Shown here: one piece after another, positions 1 through 8,768 of the stretch
How positions within the stretch are numbered: the stretch's first letter is position 1
Layout: each line of letters begins with the position of its first letter
Assembly (NCBI GenBank): GCA_022843625.1
Contig: JALHNH010000042.1
Location: forward strand, 1 to 57,319
Source of the DNA: Bryobacter sp.
GTDB lineage: Bacteria; Acidobacteriota; Terriglobia; Bryobacterales; Bryobacteraceae
Direction: 5' to 3'
Length of the DNA: 57,319 nt
Notes under the pieces: model-generated
Seen by the model: the letters and a program-made list of their open reading frames with translations, nothing else
Told to the model about the DNA's origin: nothing
Databases searched by the model: none
Made by a program: the position numbers and the translations under genes

Positions 1-462
1 ATGTTTTTTGCTAACCATTCGCTGCCCGAAGCCATCCATGTGATTGAAGGTCAAACCTGGGAATTGCTGGCACACTGTGATGTGGCGCTGGCCGCCTCAG
101 GCACAGTGACGATGGAAGCCGCGCTGCTGGGTGCGCCCACGGTGAGCTTCTATCGGGTAACTGGCCTGAGCTGGTCGATCGGAAGATTTCTTGTCGATGT
201 GCCGTTCTACACCATGGTGAACCTGGTGGCTGGCAAGAGGGTGATTCCGGAGTTGATGCAGGAAAACATGACTGGCGAGAAGCTGGCCGTGGAAACCCTG
301 CGTTTGCTTCAGAGTGCCAAGGAACGGGATGATATGAAGGAGGGCCTGGCGGAGGTGGCGCGCGTTTTGCGTAGCGACCATGATCCGTTTGAAGTAGCGG
401 CCCGTATTGTGGATGAGATCCTGAATGAACAAAATGAGATTCCTGCCAATTCTGTTGCTTAG
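1..462 (+). CDS. lpxB: Lipid-A-disaccharide synthase, C-terminal part (5' truncated by window edge)
   Basis: LpxB (GT19 family) joins UDP-2,3-diacylglucosamine to lipid X to form the lipid A disaccharide at the inner face of the cytoplasmic membrane. Only the last 153 codons are present, against about 380 in the family, so the ATG at position 1 is an internal Met. The C-terminal nucleotide-binding half is recognisable: the AASGTVTMEAALLGAPTVSFYR segment (about residues 31-52 here) matches the family 'SGTATLE' sugar-nucleotide motif, and MVNLVAGKRVIPELMQ matches the conserved 'N-x-x-A-x-x-x-VPE-x-x-Q' region. The stop overlaps the start of the next gene by 38 bp, suggesting co-transcription. 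Its presence implies a Gram-negative envelope with lipid A. Identity is quite secure from these motifs. Confidence 0.9.
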   Translation: MFFANHSLPEAIHVIEGQTWELLAHCDVALAASGTVTMEAALLGAPTVSFYRVTGLSWSIGRFLVDVPFYTMVNLVAGKRVIPELMQENMTGEKLAVETLRLLQSAKERDDMKEGLAEVARVLRSDHDPFEVAARIVDEILNEQNEIPANSVA

Positions 463-2371
463 CGCGGCGCTGTACGCGCAGCAAGATCGCCGCGGTCGCG
501 TCGACGTAGAACACTACGACATTGATGTGGCGGTAACGCCTGCGTCGCAAACGATGCTGGCCAAGGTGAAGATGCGCTTCACGCCGCTGGACGACCGTCT
601 GTCTTCGATCCAGGTAGATTTCAATGACGCCATGCGTGTGTCGAATGTGACCGACGATGCCGGTGGGCCGGTAGCGTTCTCAAAAACCAGCGATTTCAAC
701 TACCGTTTGCAGTTCTCGCAGCCTCTGGCCAAGGGCAAATCCACCACAGTGACCTTCGATTACGACGGGCGTTTTGATGGACGCGAAGAGAGCCCGGTTT
801 ACGGTATCCGCTTTGCAGCGGTTGAAGCTACAGGAGCCGCGTTCTTGTATCCGGCACGCTGGTTCCCGGTGAATGAATACACCAGCGACCGCTACACGAT
901 GAATCTGAACGTGACGGCACCGACGGAGTTTCGTGTGTTGAGCTCTGGCGTGGATCTGAAGTCCGAGGCTGGGACAAACACGGTAACCAGTTTCAAGACA
1001 ACACAGCCGGCGCTTTATGGCAGCTTTTCTCTGGTGAAGGTGAAGCCGGTGCAGACCAGCATTGAGGGCGTGACTACGACGATGTTCTTTAACAACGTTG
1101 CGATGGCCAATGAGACTGGCGCGATGGTGTCGAAGGCGATGAACTTTCTGTCGGATTTGAATGGCAAGCCTGCTTCGGTGAACCTGTATCTGGCCGAAAC
1201 TTTTAAGGGCTTTCCGAATGGGTATTCGGCACCGGGAATTCTGTTTCTTTCTCCGTCGGGTATTGGCACTGAAGTAAACCAGCGGTTGATCGTGAATCAG
1301 GTGTCGCGGCAGTGGTGGGGCGGTTTGCTTTCGCCTTCAAGCCGGAACCATATCTGGATTGTGAACGGGCTTGCTCGATACTCAGAGTCGATGTATTTCG
1401 AGTCAACCGGCGGGCCTTCGGCTGTTGAGACTGAGATGCGTGACGTTTATGTCGAAGCACTGACGCAGCCTGAGCCACCGCTGATTCAGAGTTCACGCTA
1501 CGAAGATTATTCGCCGGAATTCTGGGCCGCGACCGCAGGTAAGGGCTCGGCTGTGCTGAACATGCTGCGCGGGATCCTGGGTAAGGACAAGTTTGAGGCG
1601 ACTCTCAAGAACTTTGCCAAGACCTATGCCTACAAGCAGGTTTCTACCAACGACATTCGCAAGATGGCGGAGCAGGCCTACGGGAGTGATCTGCAATACT
1701 TCTTCATACAGTGGATTGAATCGTCGGGTGCGCCGGAATTCAAACTGACCTACACGGTGTTTCGCACAGCCAAGGGCTTCCGGATTCTGGGCAAGGTGTC
1801 GCAGGATCTTGATACCTTCCGCATGCCGGTGAAGCTGAAGATTGAAACTGAAGGCAACCCGGAAGAGAAGACCGTTGAGGTGGTGGGCACCTCGTCTGAA
1901 TTCAGCGTTGAGACCTTTGGCAAGCCGGTGATTGTGAAGCTCGACCCGGACATGCAGGTGTTGCGTTATGACGACAAGATTCGTGTGTCGGTAGCGATTC
2001 GTAAGGGCGAGCAGTTTGCTGAGGTGAGTGACTTCCAGGAGGCGCTCAAGGAGTATCAGAAGGCGCTCGAAGTGAATCGCAATTCGTCACTCGGGCATTA
2101 CCGGGTAGCTGAGATTTTCTTCCTGCAGAACAACTATCAGGCAGCGGCCAATGAGTTTCGCGAAGTGCTGAATGGCGACCTTGAGCCCAAGTGGACCGAA
2201 GTCTGGACACACATCAATCTGGGCAAGATCTTCGATATCACCGGGCAGCGTGAGCGCGCAGTGAGCGAATACAATCAGGCGATCCGCACCAAGGACAACA
2301 CGCAGGGCGCGATGGAAGAAGCCGCCAAGCACGTGCGCGAGCCTTACAAGCGCCAGAACACAGACCGCTAG
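425..2371 (+). CDS. M1-aminopeptidase-like secreted protein with TPR tail, catalytic residues lost
   Basis: 648 aa with a signal peptide (hydrophobic residues 5-18, ending AQQ). Residues 25-200 resemble the N-terminal beta domain of M1 metallopeptidases and residues 230-440 the catalytic domain. The HExxH zinc motif is replaced by NQVSR (residues 291-295, directly before the conserved QWWG), and the third ligand Glu of 'NEGFA' is replaced (VNGLA, residues 313-317). The GAMEN exopeptidase motif is also absent (NGYSAPG). The fold is probably kept and hydrolysis lost. Residues about 540-640 form two to three TPR repeats (DFQEALKEYQKALEVN; YQAAANEFREVL; RERAVSEYNQAI), a protein-binding module. 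A second in-frame ATG at 434 is an alternative start. It overlaps lpxB by 38 bp. A periplasmic scaffolding or binding role is inference only. Confidence 0.8.
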   Translation: MNKMRFLPILLLSAALYAQQDRRGRVDVEHYDIDVAVTPASQTMLAKVKMRFTPLDDRLSSIQVDFNDAMRVSNVTDDAGGPVAFSKTSDFNYRLQFSQPLAKGKSTTVTFDYDGRFDGREESPVYGIRFAAVEATGAAFLYPARWFPVNEYTSDRYTMNLNVTAPTEFRVLSSGVDLKSEAGTNTVTSFKTTQPALYGSFSLVKVKPVQTSIEGVTTTMFFNNVAMANETGAMVSKAMNFLSDLNGKPASVNLYLAETFKGFPNGYSAPGILFLSPSGIGTEVNQRLIVNQVSRQWWGGLLSPSSRNHIWIVNGLARYSESMYFESTGGPSAVETEMRDVYVEALTQPEPPLIQSSRYEDYSPEFWAATAGKGSAVLNMLRGILGKDKFEATLKNFAKTYAYKQVSTNDIRKMAEQAYGSDLQYFFIQWIESSGAPEFKLTYTVFRTAKGFRILGKVSQDLDTFRMPVKLKIETEGNPEEKTVEVVGTSSEFSVETFGKPVIVKLDPDMQVLRYDDKIRVSVAIRKGEQFAEVSDFQEALKEYQKALEVNRNSSLGHYRVAEIFFLQNNYQAAANEFREVLNGDLEPKWTEVWTHINLGKIFDITGQRERAVSEYNQAIRTKDNTQGAMEEAAKHVREPYKRQNTDR

Positions 2372-3519
2372 TCGAGCCTCTTGCGGAAGCGCATTGCGCT
2401 GATCGCGAGGATCGTTGTGCCGAGGACGGCCAGGGCCAGTATCTGCGGCCAGAGGATCTCGATGCCTACGCCCTTGAGGAAGATGCCTCGCACTACTTCC
2501 ATGTAATAACGCATGGGATTCAGGTAGGTAATCCACTGCACGATCTCAGGCATGTTGCGGATGGGGAAGCTGAAACCGCTCAACATGAACATCGGCTGAA
2601 ACACAAAAAGCGTCGTCATCATTGCCTGCTGTTGGGTGTTTGAGATTGTGGAGATGAAAAGCCCAAGGCCGAGTGTGCACTCGATAAAGAAGAGGCTTGA
2701 GAAGACGAGCAGACCCGGGCTGCCGTTGAGCGGAACCTGAAATACCAGCATCCCCACCATGGTGATGAAAAGTAACTGAATCATCCCGATCGCGGCAAAG
2801 GGGAGTGTCTTGCCAATGATCAACTCGATGGGCCGGATGGGAGTGACCATGAGCTGTTCCATGGTTCCGATCTCTTTCTCTCGCACGATTGCCATGGAGG
2901 TAAGCGAGAGTGTGACCAGCATGATGATGTTGACGAGAACGCCGGGGACGAAGTAGTTGCGGCTGCGGAGTTCCGGGTTGAACCAGACTCTTGGCTCAAT
3001 GGTGAGGGTGGGGAGCGGGGCAAAGAGGGGGCGGTCTACGGCGCGGCCAACGAGCTTTTGACGCTGGAGTTTTTCGAGTTTTTTTGCGCTGAATTGCCGG
3101 ATCACCTGCGTGCACTGTGTTGAGACGATGCTGGCGGTGTTTGAGTTGGTACCGTCGACGAGCACCTGCACGGAGGCCACGCGGCCACGAGCGATGTCTG
3201 CTGCGAAGCCGGGGAGGATGCGAACGACCCCTTCTACTTCGCTGCGGTCGAGCGTGAGTTGGGTGTCTTGTTCTGATTCGAGATACCGAACAATAGTAAA
3301 GCGGCCGGAGCCGGTGAATTGTTCGAGCAGTTCGCGGGATTCGATGCTGCGGTCTTGATCCATCCATGCGAGCTTGGCGTGTTCTACGTCGAGATTGACA
3401 GCATAGCCGAAGACGAGCAACTGGATCAGCGGTGGCATGATGAGGGTGGCTCGCATCTTTGGCTCACGCAGGGTCTGCTTGAGCTCTTTGATGATCATTT
3501 CTCGAATGCGTTCCCACAT
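2368..3519 (-). CDS. ABC-2 type transporter permease (YbhR/YbhS-like), last gene of efflux operon
   Basis: 383 aa integral membrane subunit of an ABC-2 exporter. The start at 3519 (MWERIREMIIKELKQTLREPKMR) begins with the typical ABC-2 amphipathic entry helix. The reading frame stays open far upstream, but that stretch is antisense-like and lies inside the next permease gene. One membrane helix near residues 23-41 (MPPLIQLLVFGYAVNL) is followed by a large extracytoplasmic domain (about 45-180, with the VDGTNSNTAS segment typical of YhhJ/YbhR proteins), then five helices to the C terminus. The pattern GFSFPIRNMPEIVQWITYLNPMRYYMEVVRGIFLKG is diagnostic of the family. It starts 5 bp after the stop of its paralogue and probably pairs with it as the two transmembrane subunits. 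The 3' end overlaps the convergent M1-like gene by 4 bp. Confidence 0.9.
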   Translation of the reverse strand: MWERIREMIIKELKQTLREPKMRATLIMPPLIQLLVFGYAVNLDVEHAKLAWMDQDRSIESRELLEQFTGSGRFTIVRYLESEQDTQLTLDRSEVEGVVRILPGFAADIARGRVASVQVLVDGTNSNTASIVSTQCTQVIRQFSAKKLEKLQRQKLVGRAVDRPLFAPLPTLTIEPRVWFNPELRSRNYFVPGVLVNIIMLVTLSLTSMAIVREKEIGTMEQLMVTPIRPIELIIGKTLPFAAIGMIQLLFITMVGMLVFQVPLNGSPGLLVFSSLFFIECTLGLGLFISTISNTQQQAMMTTLFVFQPMFMLSGFSFPIRNMPEIVQWITYLNPMRYYMEVVRGIFLKGVGIEILWPQILALAVLGTTILAISAMRFRKRLD

Positions 3520-3524
3520 AAGAA

Positions 3525-4655
3525 TCAAGCCACCTTGGCCCGCATTTTGCGAACGGCAATGAAGAAGACGATGGAACCGTAAAGGAGCAGAGCTAGCAGC
3601 TCGGCCCAAAGGATTTGTATTCCCACGCCTTTGAGGAAGATGCCCTTGAGAATCGTGACAAAGTACCGGGCCGGCACGATGCGTGAGACCAATTGGATCA
3701 CCGGTGGCATATTGTCGATGGAGTAGATGAAGCCACTCAGCAGGAAGGCTGGCAGGAAGCTGGAGATCATGCTGAGCTGATAGGCGATGACCTGGTTGCG
3801 GGTGATCGTTGATAGCAGGATGCCCCAGCAAAGTGCGCCGAAGCAGAAGAGGGCTGAGCTTGCGATGAGCAGGACGGCGCTGCCACGCAAGGGCACCTCG
3901 AAGAGGAAGACGCCAGTAACGATACAGATCACCATATCGATCATGCCGATGGCGAAGTAAGCGGCTAGTTTGCCGAGGAGGAATTCTACCGGGCGGAGAG
4001 GCGTTGAGAGGAGCTGCTCCATACTGCCGTTCTCCCATTCGCGGGCGACGCAGAGGCTGGTGAGGACAGCAGCGATGATCATCAAAATTACGGCGATCAG
4101 GCCGGGGACGATGTAATTACGGCTTTTGAGATCGCTGTTGAAGACGACGCGGATGCGGGTGTCGATCGAGTTCACTTTGGGTGCGCCGAGACGTTCTCGG
4201 GCAGCGGCGCGAACTTCAATGCCGTAGAGGGTGACGAGGCTTTGCGCGTAGCCGAGGGCGATGCTGGCAGTGTTGGAATCGCTTCCATCGAGGATCAATT
4301 GCACCTTCGCTTCGCGGCCTCCCTTGAGGTCTGAACCGAAGCCCGGCTGAATCACGACGCCTATGATGGCCTTGCCGTGGTCGATAGCGGCATTGAGCTC
4401 ATCGGGGGTGCTGGCTGAGGCGACGATGTCGAAATAGCGGCTGCCTTTGAATTGCTCGATCAGTTCTCGGCTGGCGGAGCTTCGATCGAGGTCGTAGATC
4501 GCTGTTGGGACGTGGTCGACATCGAGGCTGAGGGCGTAGCCGAAGAGGAGCAGCAGCAAGAGCGGGATCGCGAGGGCCATGTAGAGGCTGAGTGGATCGC
4601 GCACGATGTGCAGGAATTCTTTGCGGGTAACGGCCCACCAGCGACGGAAATTCAT
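3525..4655 (-). CDS. ABC-2 type transporter permease (YbhS/YhhJ-like)
   Basis: 376 aa, paralogous to the following permease. It has the same layout: an N-terminal cytoplasmic amphipathic segment (MNFRRWWAVTRKEFLHIVRDPLSL), a first membrane helix at about 26-44, a periplasmic domain of about 130 residues with DGSDSNTAS, then five C-terminal helices with GFIYSIDNMPPVIQLVSRIVPARYFVTILKGIFLKG. In E. coli the comparable YbhS and YbhR permeases form the membrane core of a drug or cation efflux pump with YbhF and YbhG. The start overlaps the stop of the upstream ATPase by 4 bp (ATGA), so translation is probably coupled. Confidence 0.9.
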   Translation of the reverse strand: MNFRRWWAVTRKEFLHIVRDPLSLYMALAIPLLLLLLFGYALSLDVDHVPTAIYDLDRSSASRELIEQFKGSRYFDIVASASTPDELNAAIDHGKAIIGVVIQPGFGSDLKGGREAKVQLILDGSDSNTASIALGYAQSLVTLYGIEVRAAARERLGAPKVNSIDTRIRVVFNSDLKSRNYIVPGLIAVILMIIAAVLTSLCVAREWENGSMEQLLSTPLRPVEFLLGKLAAYFAIGMIDMVICIVTGVFLFEVPLRGSAVLLIASSALFCFGALCWGILLSTITRNQVIAYQLSMISSFLPAFLLSGFIYSIDNMPPVIQLVSRIVPARYFVTILKGIFLKGVGIQILWAELLALLLYGSIVFFIAVRKMRAKVA

Positions 4656-5395
4656 AATGCAGCGGCCTCTTCGCGTTCGATGCTTTCGACGAAGACTTCT
4701 TCCATGCTGTTTTTGCTCATGGCTTGCTTGAGTTCGGCAGGAGTGCCAAGGGAGATCATTTTGCCCTTGTACATGAGAGCGAGGCGGTGGCAGTATTCGG
4801 CTTCATCCATGTAATGGGTGGTGACAAAGACAGTCTGGCCGGCTTCTGAGAGTTGGTAGATGAGATCCCAGAAGCTGCGGCGGGCGATGGGATCAACACC
4901 GCTGGTGGGCTCGTCGAGGAAGATGATAGGGGGCTCGTGGAGGATGGCGCAGCCGAGGGCGAGGCGCTGTTTGAGGCCGCCCGGGAGGGTACGCGTCATT
5001 GAGTCTTCGCGGCCTACCAGGCCAGACATGTCGAGCGCGTAATGCTTACGGATGGGGCGCTTGTCTTTGGCTACACCGTAGATGCCGCTGAAGAAGTCGA
5101 TGTTCTCGGCTACGGTGAGATCGTCGTAGAGGGAGAAGCGCTGGGACATGTAGCCGATGTTGGCGCGGACGAGTTCGGGGTCGCTGGCGACGTTGTAGCC
5201 GGCTACGATGGCCTTGCCGCTGGTGGGGGCGAGCAGACCGCAGAGGATGCGAATCGTCGTGGATTTGCCTGCACCATTGGGCCCGAGAAAGCCAAAGATC
5301 TCACCTTTGCCGACGTTGAGGGTGACATTATCGACGGCAACGAAAGTGCCGAAGCGCTTGGTTAGATGTTCGATCACTACGCTGAACTCACTCAT
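4652..5395 (-). CDS. ABC transporter ATPase, canonical nucleotide-binding subunit (YbhF C-half-like)
   Basis: 247 aa ATP-binding subunit. Walker A GPNGAGKST (about 38-46), Q-loop in YMSQRFSLYDDLTV, signature LPGGL (137-141, a slightly altered LSGGQ), Walker B FLDEPTSGVDP (159-169) and a genuine H-loop histidine (VTTHYMDEAE, His194) are all present, so this half should support hydrolysis. In E. coli YbhF and in RbbA the two ATPase domains are fused in one chain; here they are two genes overlapping by 4 bp, and this gene corresponds to the C-terminal half. It sits between its partner ATPase and the two permeases. Confidence 0.92.
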   Translation of the reverse strand: MSEFSVVIEHLTKRFGTFVAVDNVTLNVGKGEIFGFLGPNGAGKSTTIRILCGLLAPTSGKAIVAGYNVASDPELVRANIGYMSQRFSLYDDLTVAENIDFFSGIYGVAKDKRPIRKHYALDMSGLVGREDSMTRTLPGGLKQRLALGCAILHEPPIIFLDEPTSGVDPIARRSFWDLIYQLSEAGQTVFVTTHYMDEAEYCHRLALMYKGKMISLGTPAELKQAMSKNSMEEVFVESIEREEAAAL

Positions 5396-6297
5396 GCGGC
5401 GGCTCGATGAATTTCTGAAATCAGGATGTCTTCAAGACTGGGTGTGATGCGCTCAGCATCGATGTCGAGGTCGGCAATGATGTCGAGGAGTTTGGCATCG
5501 GGCTTGAGAAAAAGATGCAGTGCCGCGCCGCTCATCTCGACGCTGCTGACGCCAGGGCGCGATTCGAGCGTGTGCTTGATCTCGCGGAGGTTGGCTCCGC
5601 GGATGGCGTAGCACTTCTCGGGCAGGTTGGCTTTGAGCTCTGCGGGGGTGCCACAGAGGACGATGCGGCCACGATCCATCAAAGCAACACGGTGGCAGCG
5701 CTCGGCCTCGTCGAGATAAGCAGTGGAGACCACTACAGTCATGCCGTCTTTGACGAGCTCTTCGAGGATGAGCCAGAAGTCGCGGCGAGAGACGGGGTCG
5801 ACGCCGTTGGTGGGCTCGTCGAGGAAGAGGATTTGGGGTTTGTGTAGCAGGGTACACATGAGGGAGAGCTTCTGCTTCATGCCGCCGGAGAGCTTGGAGG
5901 CGGGGCGGTCGCGGAAGGGTTCCATGCGGGTCATCTGCAGCAGGCGGGTTTTGAGATCTACTCGTACTTGCCCTGTGATGCCGAAGAGGTCCGCATAGAA
6001 ATCCATGTTTTCCTCGACGGTGAGATCGCCGTAGAGGCCGAATTTTTGGGCCATGTAGCCGATGGCGTCTTTGACTTCATCGAGATGCTTTGAGACCTCG
6101 AAGCCCGCTACAACTGCGTCACCCTTGTCGGGATCTACCAGGCCGCAGAGCATGCGGAGCGTTGTGGTTTTGCCCGCGCCGTCTGGGCCTACCAGGCCGA
6201 AGACCTCACCGGCCTTTACTTCGAAGCTCAGCTCGCGCACGGCCTCGATTGCGCCGAAGCGTCGCGAGAGTGAGCGGGCTTGTACTGCAATACTCAT
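5392..6297 (-). CDS. ABC transporter ATPase with degenerate H-loop (YbhF N-half-like)
   Basis: 301 aa. Walker A GPDGAGKTT (37-45, Asp where Asn is usual), signature LSGGM (136-140) and Walker B LFLDEPTNGVDP (157-168) are intact. The switch histidine is replaced by Ala193 (STAYLDEAE). From family knowledge, the N-terminal ATPase half of fused YbhF/RbbA proteins also carries Ala at this position, so this gene probably encodes the non-canonical half of a heterodimeric ATPase. A C-terminal extension (about 225-301, ending in ITPSLEDILISEIHRAAA) resembles the DUF4162-like tail of exporter ATPases. It starts directly after the HlyD stop (6298/6297) and overlaps the next ATPase by 4 bp. Confidence 0.92.
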   Translation of the reverse strand: MSIAVQARSLSRRFGAIEAVRELSFEVKAGEVFGLVGPDGAGKTTTLRMLCGLVDPDKGDAVVAGFEVSKHLDEVKDAIGYMAQKFGLYGDLTVEENMDFYADLFGITGQVRVDLKTRLLQMTRMEPFRDRPASKLSGGMKQKLSLMCTLLHKPQILFLDEPTNGVDPVSRRDFWLILEELVKDGMTVVVSTAYLDEAERCHRVALMDRGRIVLCGTPAELKANLPEKCYAIRGANLREIKHTLESRPGVSSVEMSGAALHLFLKPDAKLLDIIADLDIDAERITPSLEDILISEIHRAAA

Positions 6298-7464
6298 CTA
6301 GTTCAACTGGATTTCGGCGTCTACCGGCATGTTGAGTTTGAGCTCGCGTTTGGAGTTATCGATCTCGATTTTGATGCGGTAAACCAGCTTTACGCGCTCT
6401 TCGGTGGTTTGGATCTGTTTCGGTGTGAACTCGGCTTCGCTCGCGATGAAGCTGATCTTGCCGTTGTAGGTCTTGTCGGGGTAGGAGTCTGACCGTACTG
6501 TCACCGGCATGCCAAGCTGGATGCGGCCAAGCTTGTTCTGCGGTACATAGCCGCGCAGCCAGGGCTTGTCGATCTCGCCCAGAGTCAGCACGGGAGTGCC
6601 GGCGGCGAGCACTTCACCGGGATCTGCACTTTTCACCAGCACAACGCCGTCAACGGGCGAGACGACGCTGGTATCGTCGAGCTGCGAATCGATAACGCTG
6701 ACACTGGCTTTGCTGCGGGCGACATCGGCACGGCGGGCGTCGAGATCTTCTTCTTTGCGGTGGATGTCGAGACGCTGGGCTTCAGTGAGTTTGAGAGCGG
6801 CTTTGGCTCGGGCCAGGTTGGCACGGGCCGATTCAATGTCGGTTTTGCGAGGGCCTTCGAGGATCAGGGCGAGACGCTGTTCTGCGCTTTGCACTTGAGC
6901 CGTTGTGGAATCAAAGCGAGTTTTGAACTGATCGAATTGCGACTGGCTGATGTCTTCCTGCGCGATGAGCTTCTGGGCACGTTCGTAGTCGCGATGGGCC
7001 TGATCGTGGATGACCTTGAAGTCGTTGACTTGAGCGCGGGCTTGAGCGACTTCCTGGGGGCGAGCGCCGTCGAGCAGCTCTTGCAGCTTGGCTCTGGCTT
7101 GACGGAGTTCTGCGTTGCGGAGGTTGATTTCGCTCTCGAGGGTGGTCTGTTGATACTGGATGGCGGTGCGGAGCTGTTGCAGGTTGGACTGGGCTACGTC
7201 GATGGTGGAGCTGTCACGGGTTCGCATGCGTTGCATTTGTTCGCGGTCGAGGCTGGCGAGGAGTTGGCCGAGTTTGACGCTGGCACCTTCTTCGACTTTG
7301 AGTTCCAGGAGCTTTCCAGCGGTCTTGAAGGCGATGTCGATCTTTCGGAATTCGATGTTGCCGCTGAGGTGCAGTACGTTGTCGTCTACAACGTGTGAGC
7401 GGCTCCAGGCAAAGTAGCCGGCTGCGGCAATGATGAAGATCAAAACTGGTAGCAGTTTTTTCAT
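6298..7464 (-). CDS. HlyD-family periplasmic adaptor (YbhG-like)
   Basis: 388 aa membrane fusion protein linking the inner-membrane ABC pump to a TolC channel. An N-terminal membrane anchor (KKLLPVLIFIIAAAGYFAWS, residues 2-21) is followed by a first lipoyl half (LHLSGNIEFRKIDIAFKTAGKLLELKVEEGASVKLGQLLASLD), a long coiled-coil hairpin of about residues 75-260 rich in Ala, Gln, Arg and Glu, then the second lipoyl half (DTSVVSPVDGVVLVKSADPGEVLAAGTPVLTLGEI) and a beta-barrel (WLRGYVPQNKLGRIQLGMPVTVRSDSYPDKTYNGKISFIASEAEFTPKQIQTTEERVKLVYRIKI). The TPKQIQTTEERVKLVYR pattern is typical of the YbhG/YhiI subfamily. Start and TolC stop share one base (TAATG). Confidence 0.93.
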   Translation of the reverse strand: MKKLLPVLIFIIAAAGYFAWSRSHVVDDNVLHLSGNIEFRKIDIAFKTAGKLLELKVEEGASVKLGQLLASLDREQMQRMRTRDSSTIDVAQSNLQQLRTAIQYQQTTLESEINLRNAELRQARAKLQELLDGARPQEVAQARAQVNDFKVIHDQAHRDYERAQKLIAQEDISQSQFDQFKTRFDSTTAQVQSAEQRLALILEGPRKTDIESARANLARAKAALKLTEAQRLDIHRKEEDLDARRADVARSKASVSVIDSQLDDTSVVSPVDGVVLVKSADPGEVLAAGTPVLTLGEIDKPWLRGYVPQNKLGRIQLGMPVTVRSDSYPDKTYNGKISFIASEAEFTPKQIQTTEERVKLVYRIKIEIDNSKRELKLNMPVDAEIQLN

Positions 7465-8768
7465 TACTGAACCATTCCTTTCACTGCTTGTTCCATAGAC
7501 CCGGTGGCGGCAGCGACGTCGATGCGGGCGAGATTGAAGAGGTAGAGCGCGGCGAGGTTGTTGTCGCGGGCGCGAGCGAGGCGGGTTTGAGCGTCGGTGA
7601 GCTCAACGCTGTTTGCCACTCCAGCTTCGGTGCGGCGTTGGGCTTGTGCGAGTTCGTTTTCAGCAAGTTCGAGTCCGAGTTTGGCGGTTTCGATTTGCGC
7701 GCGGGCGCTTTTGAGGGTATTGAGCGAGGTGCGCACTTCGAGTTCGATTTGCTTCTTGAGGTCGTCGGCTCGGAGGCGCTCCTGGCGGAGGAGGATTCCG
7801 CTTTCGGCCCGGCGGGCTTCGCGGCGGCCGCCGTCGAAGATCGGGACTCTCACGCCTACGCCGATGCTGCGAGTGGGGACGAGGCTTGTGCCGTCGCCGA
7901 TGGTGCCGTAGTCGCCGCTGGCGGCGAGGCTGGGCAGGCGCTCGGAGCTGATGCTTTTGAGGCTCAGTTGCGCGGAGGATTGGCGATTTTGTTGAGCATC
8001 GAGGTCTGGACGCTGCGCGAGGGCGGTTTCAAAGGCTTGCTCAACCGTAGGGATGGGGGCACTGCCATCGTTCATACGACTGGTAAGCTCGACGGCTTGA
8101 GCGAGATCAAGACCAATGACGCGTTTCAGATCGAGGTTGGATTTTTCCAGGTCGTTCTCGGCTACGAGCATGCGTTGCTTTTCGTTCTGAAGCTGTACTT
8201 TGCTGCGGGTGACTTCAATCCCGGTGCCGGTACCGGCCCGTTTCTGCGATTCGGCAAGTTGTACGAGGCGCTCGGCGAGGATGACGTTGGCTTTGGTGGT
8301 GTCAAGAGTGGCTTCGGCTTTGAGCACCAGGACGTAAGCTCGGGCCACTTGCTGGATTACGAGTTCTCTAGCGTTGCGGGTTTCGGCACTGGCGACTTGC
8401 TTCTGGAGTTTGGTGGCGTGGTAACGGTAAATCGAGGAGAAATCAAGGATGCTTTGGGTGGCTGTGGCCCGGTAGTCCACTACAGTGAAGGGGCCGACAA
8501 AGCTGGGGATGGTGAAGGGGAGACCCTGGGGGAAGCTGAAGCCGAAGGCGGCGAGGTTGCGGGTTTGGCTGGAGGCTCCGATCGAGCCGTCGAGATTGGG
8601 GAGGAAGGCACCAAGTGCCTGCCGGCGACGGGCCTCGGCTTGTTCGACTCCGGTTCTGACGAGTTGGAGGCGGAGGTTGCCGTTGGGGGCTGTTGCGAGT
8701 TCTATCGCTTTTGGCAGACTCAGGGGCAGTTGCTCGGCGGCGAGCAGGGTGAGTAGGAGGAGTGTCAT
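7464..8768 (-). CDS. TolC-family outer-membrane efflux channel
   Basis: 434 aa outer-membrane factor for the adjacent ABC-2 pump. It has a short signal sequence (MTLLLLTLLAAEQ) and the two-fold repeated OEP structure: LPKAIELATAPNGNLRLQ opens repeat one, followed by heptad-rich helical stretches, and RTEAGVANSVELTDAQTRLARARDNNLAALYLFNLARIDVAAATG near the end is a classic OEP motif. E. coli ybhGFSR has no dedicated channel gene and relies on shared TolC, so the dedicated channel here is an addition to that layout. The start overlaps the regulator stop by 4 bp. Confidence 0.9.
   Translation of the reverse strand: MTLLLLTLLAAEQLPLSLPKAIELATAPNGNLRLQLVRTGVEQAEARRRQALGAFLPNLDGSIGASSQTRNLAAFGFSFPQGLPFTIPSFVGPFTVVDYRATATQSILDFSSIYRYHATKLQKQVASAETRNARELVIQQVARAYVLVLKAEATLDTTKANVILAERLVQLAESQKRAGTGTGIEVTRSKVQLQNEKQRMLVAENDLEKSNLDLKRVIGLDLAQAVELTSRMNDGSAPIPTVEQAFETALAQRPDLDAQQNRQSSAQLSLKSISSERLPSLAASGDYGTIGDGTSLVPTRSIGVGVRVPIFDGGRREARRAESGILLRQERLRADDLKKQIELEVRTSLNTLKSARAQIETAKLGLELAENELAQAQRRTEAGVANSVELTDAQTRLARARDNNLAALYLFNLARIDVAAATGSMEQAVKGMVQ

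Noticed and set aside
3519..4038. Upstream extension of the last permease frame by 173 codons
   Set aside because: It overlaps the second permease and reads as Arg/His/Pro-rich shadow sequence; the family start is at 3519.
7488..8756. Long open frame of 422 codons on the plus strand opposite the first TolC gene
   Set aside because: Antisense to a clear TolC gene, composition biased to Gly and Glu/Asp as expected from the complement, and no family similarity.
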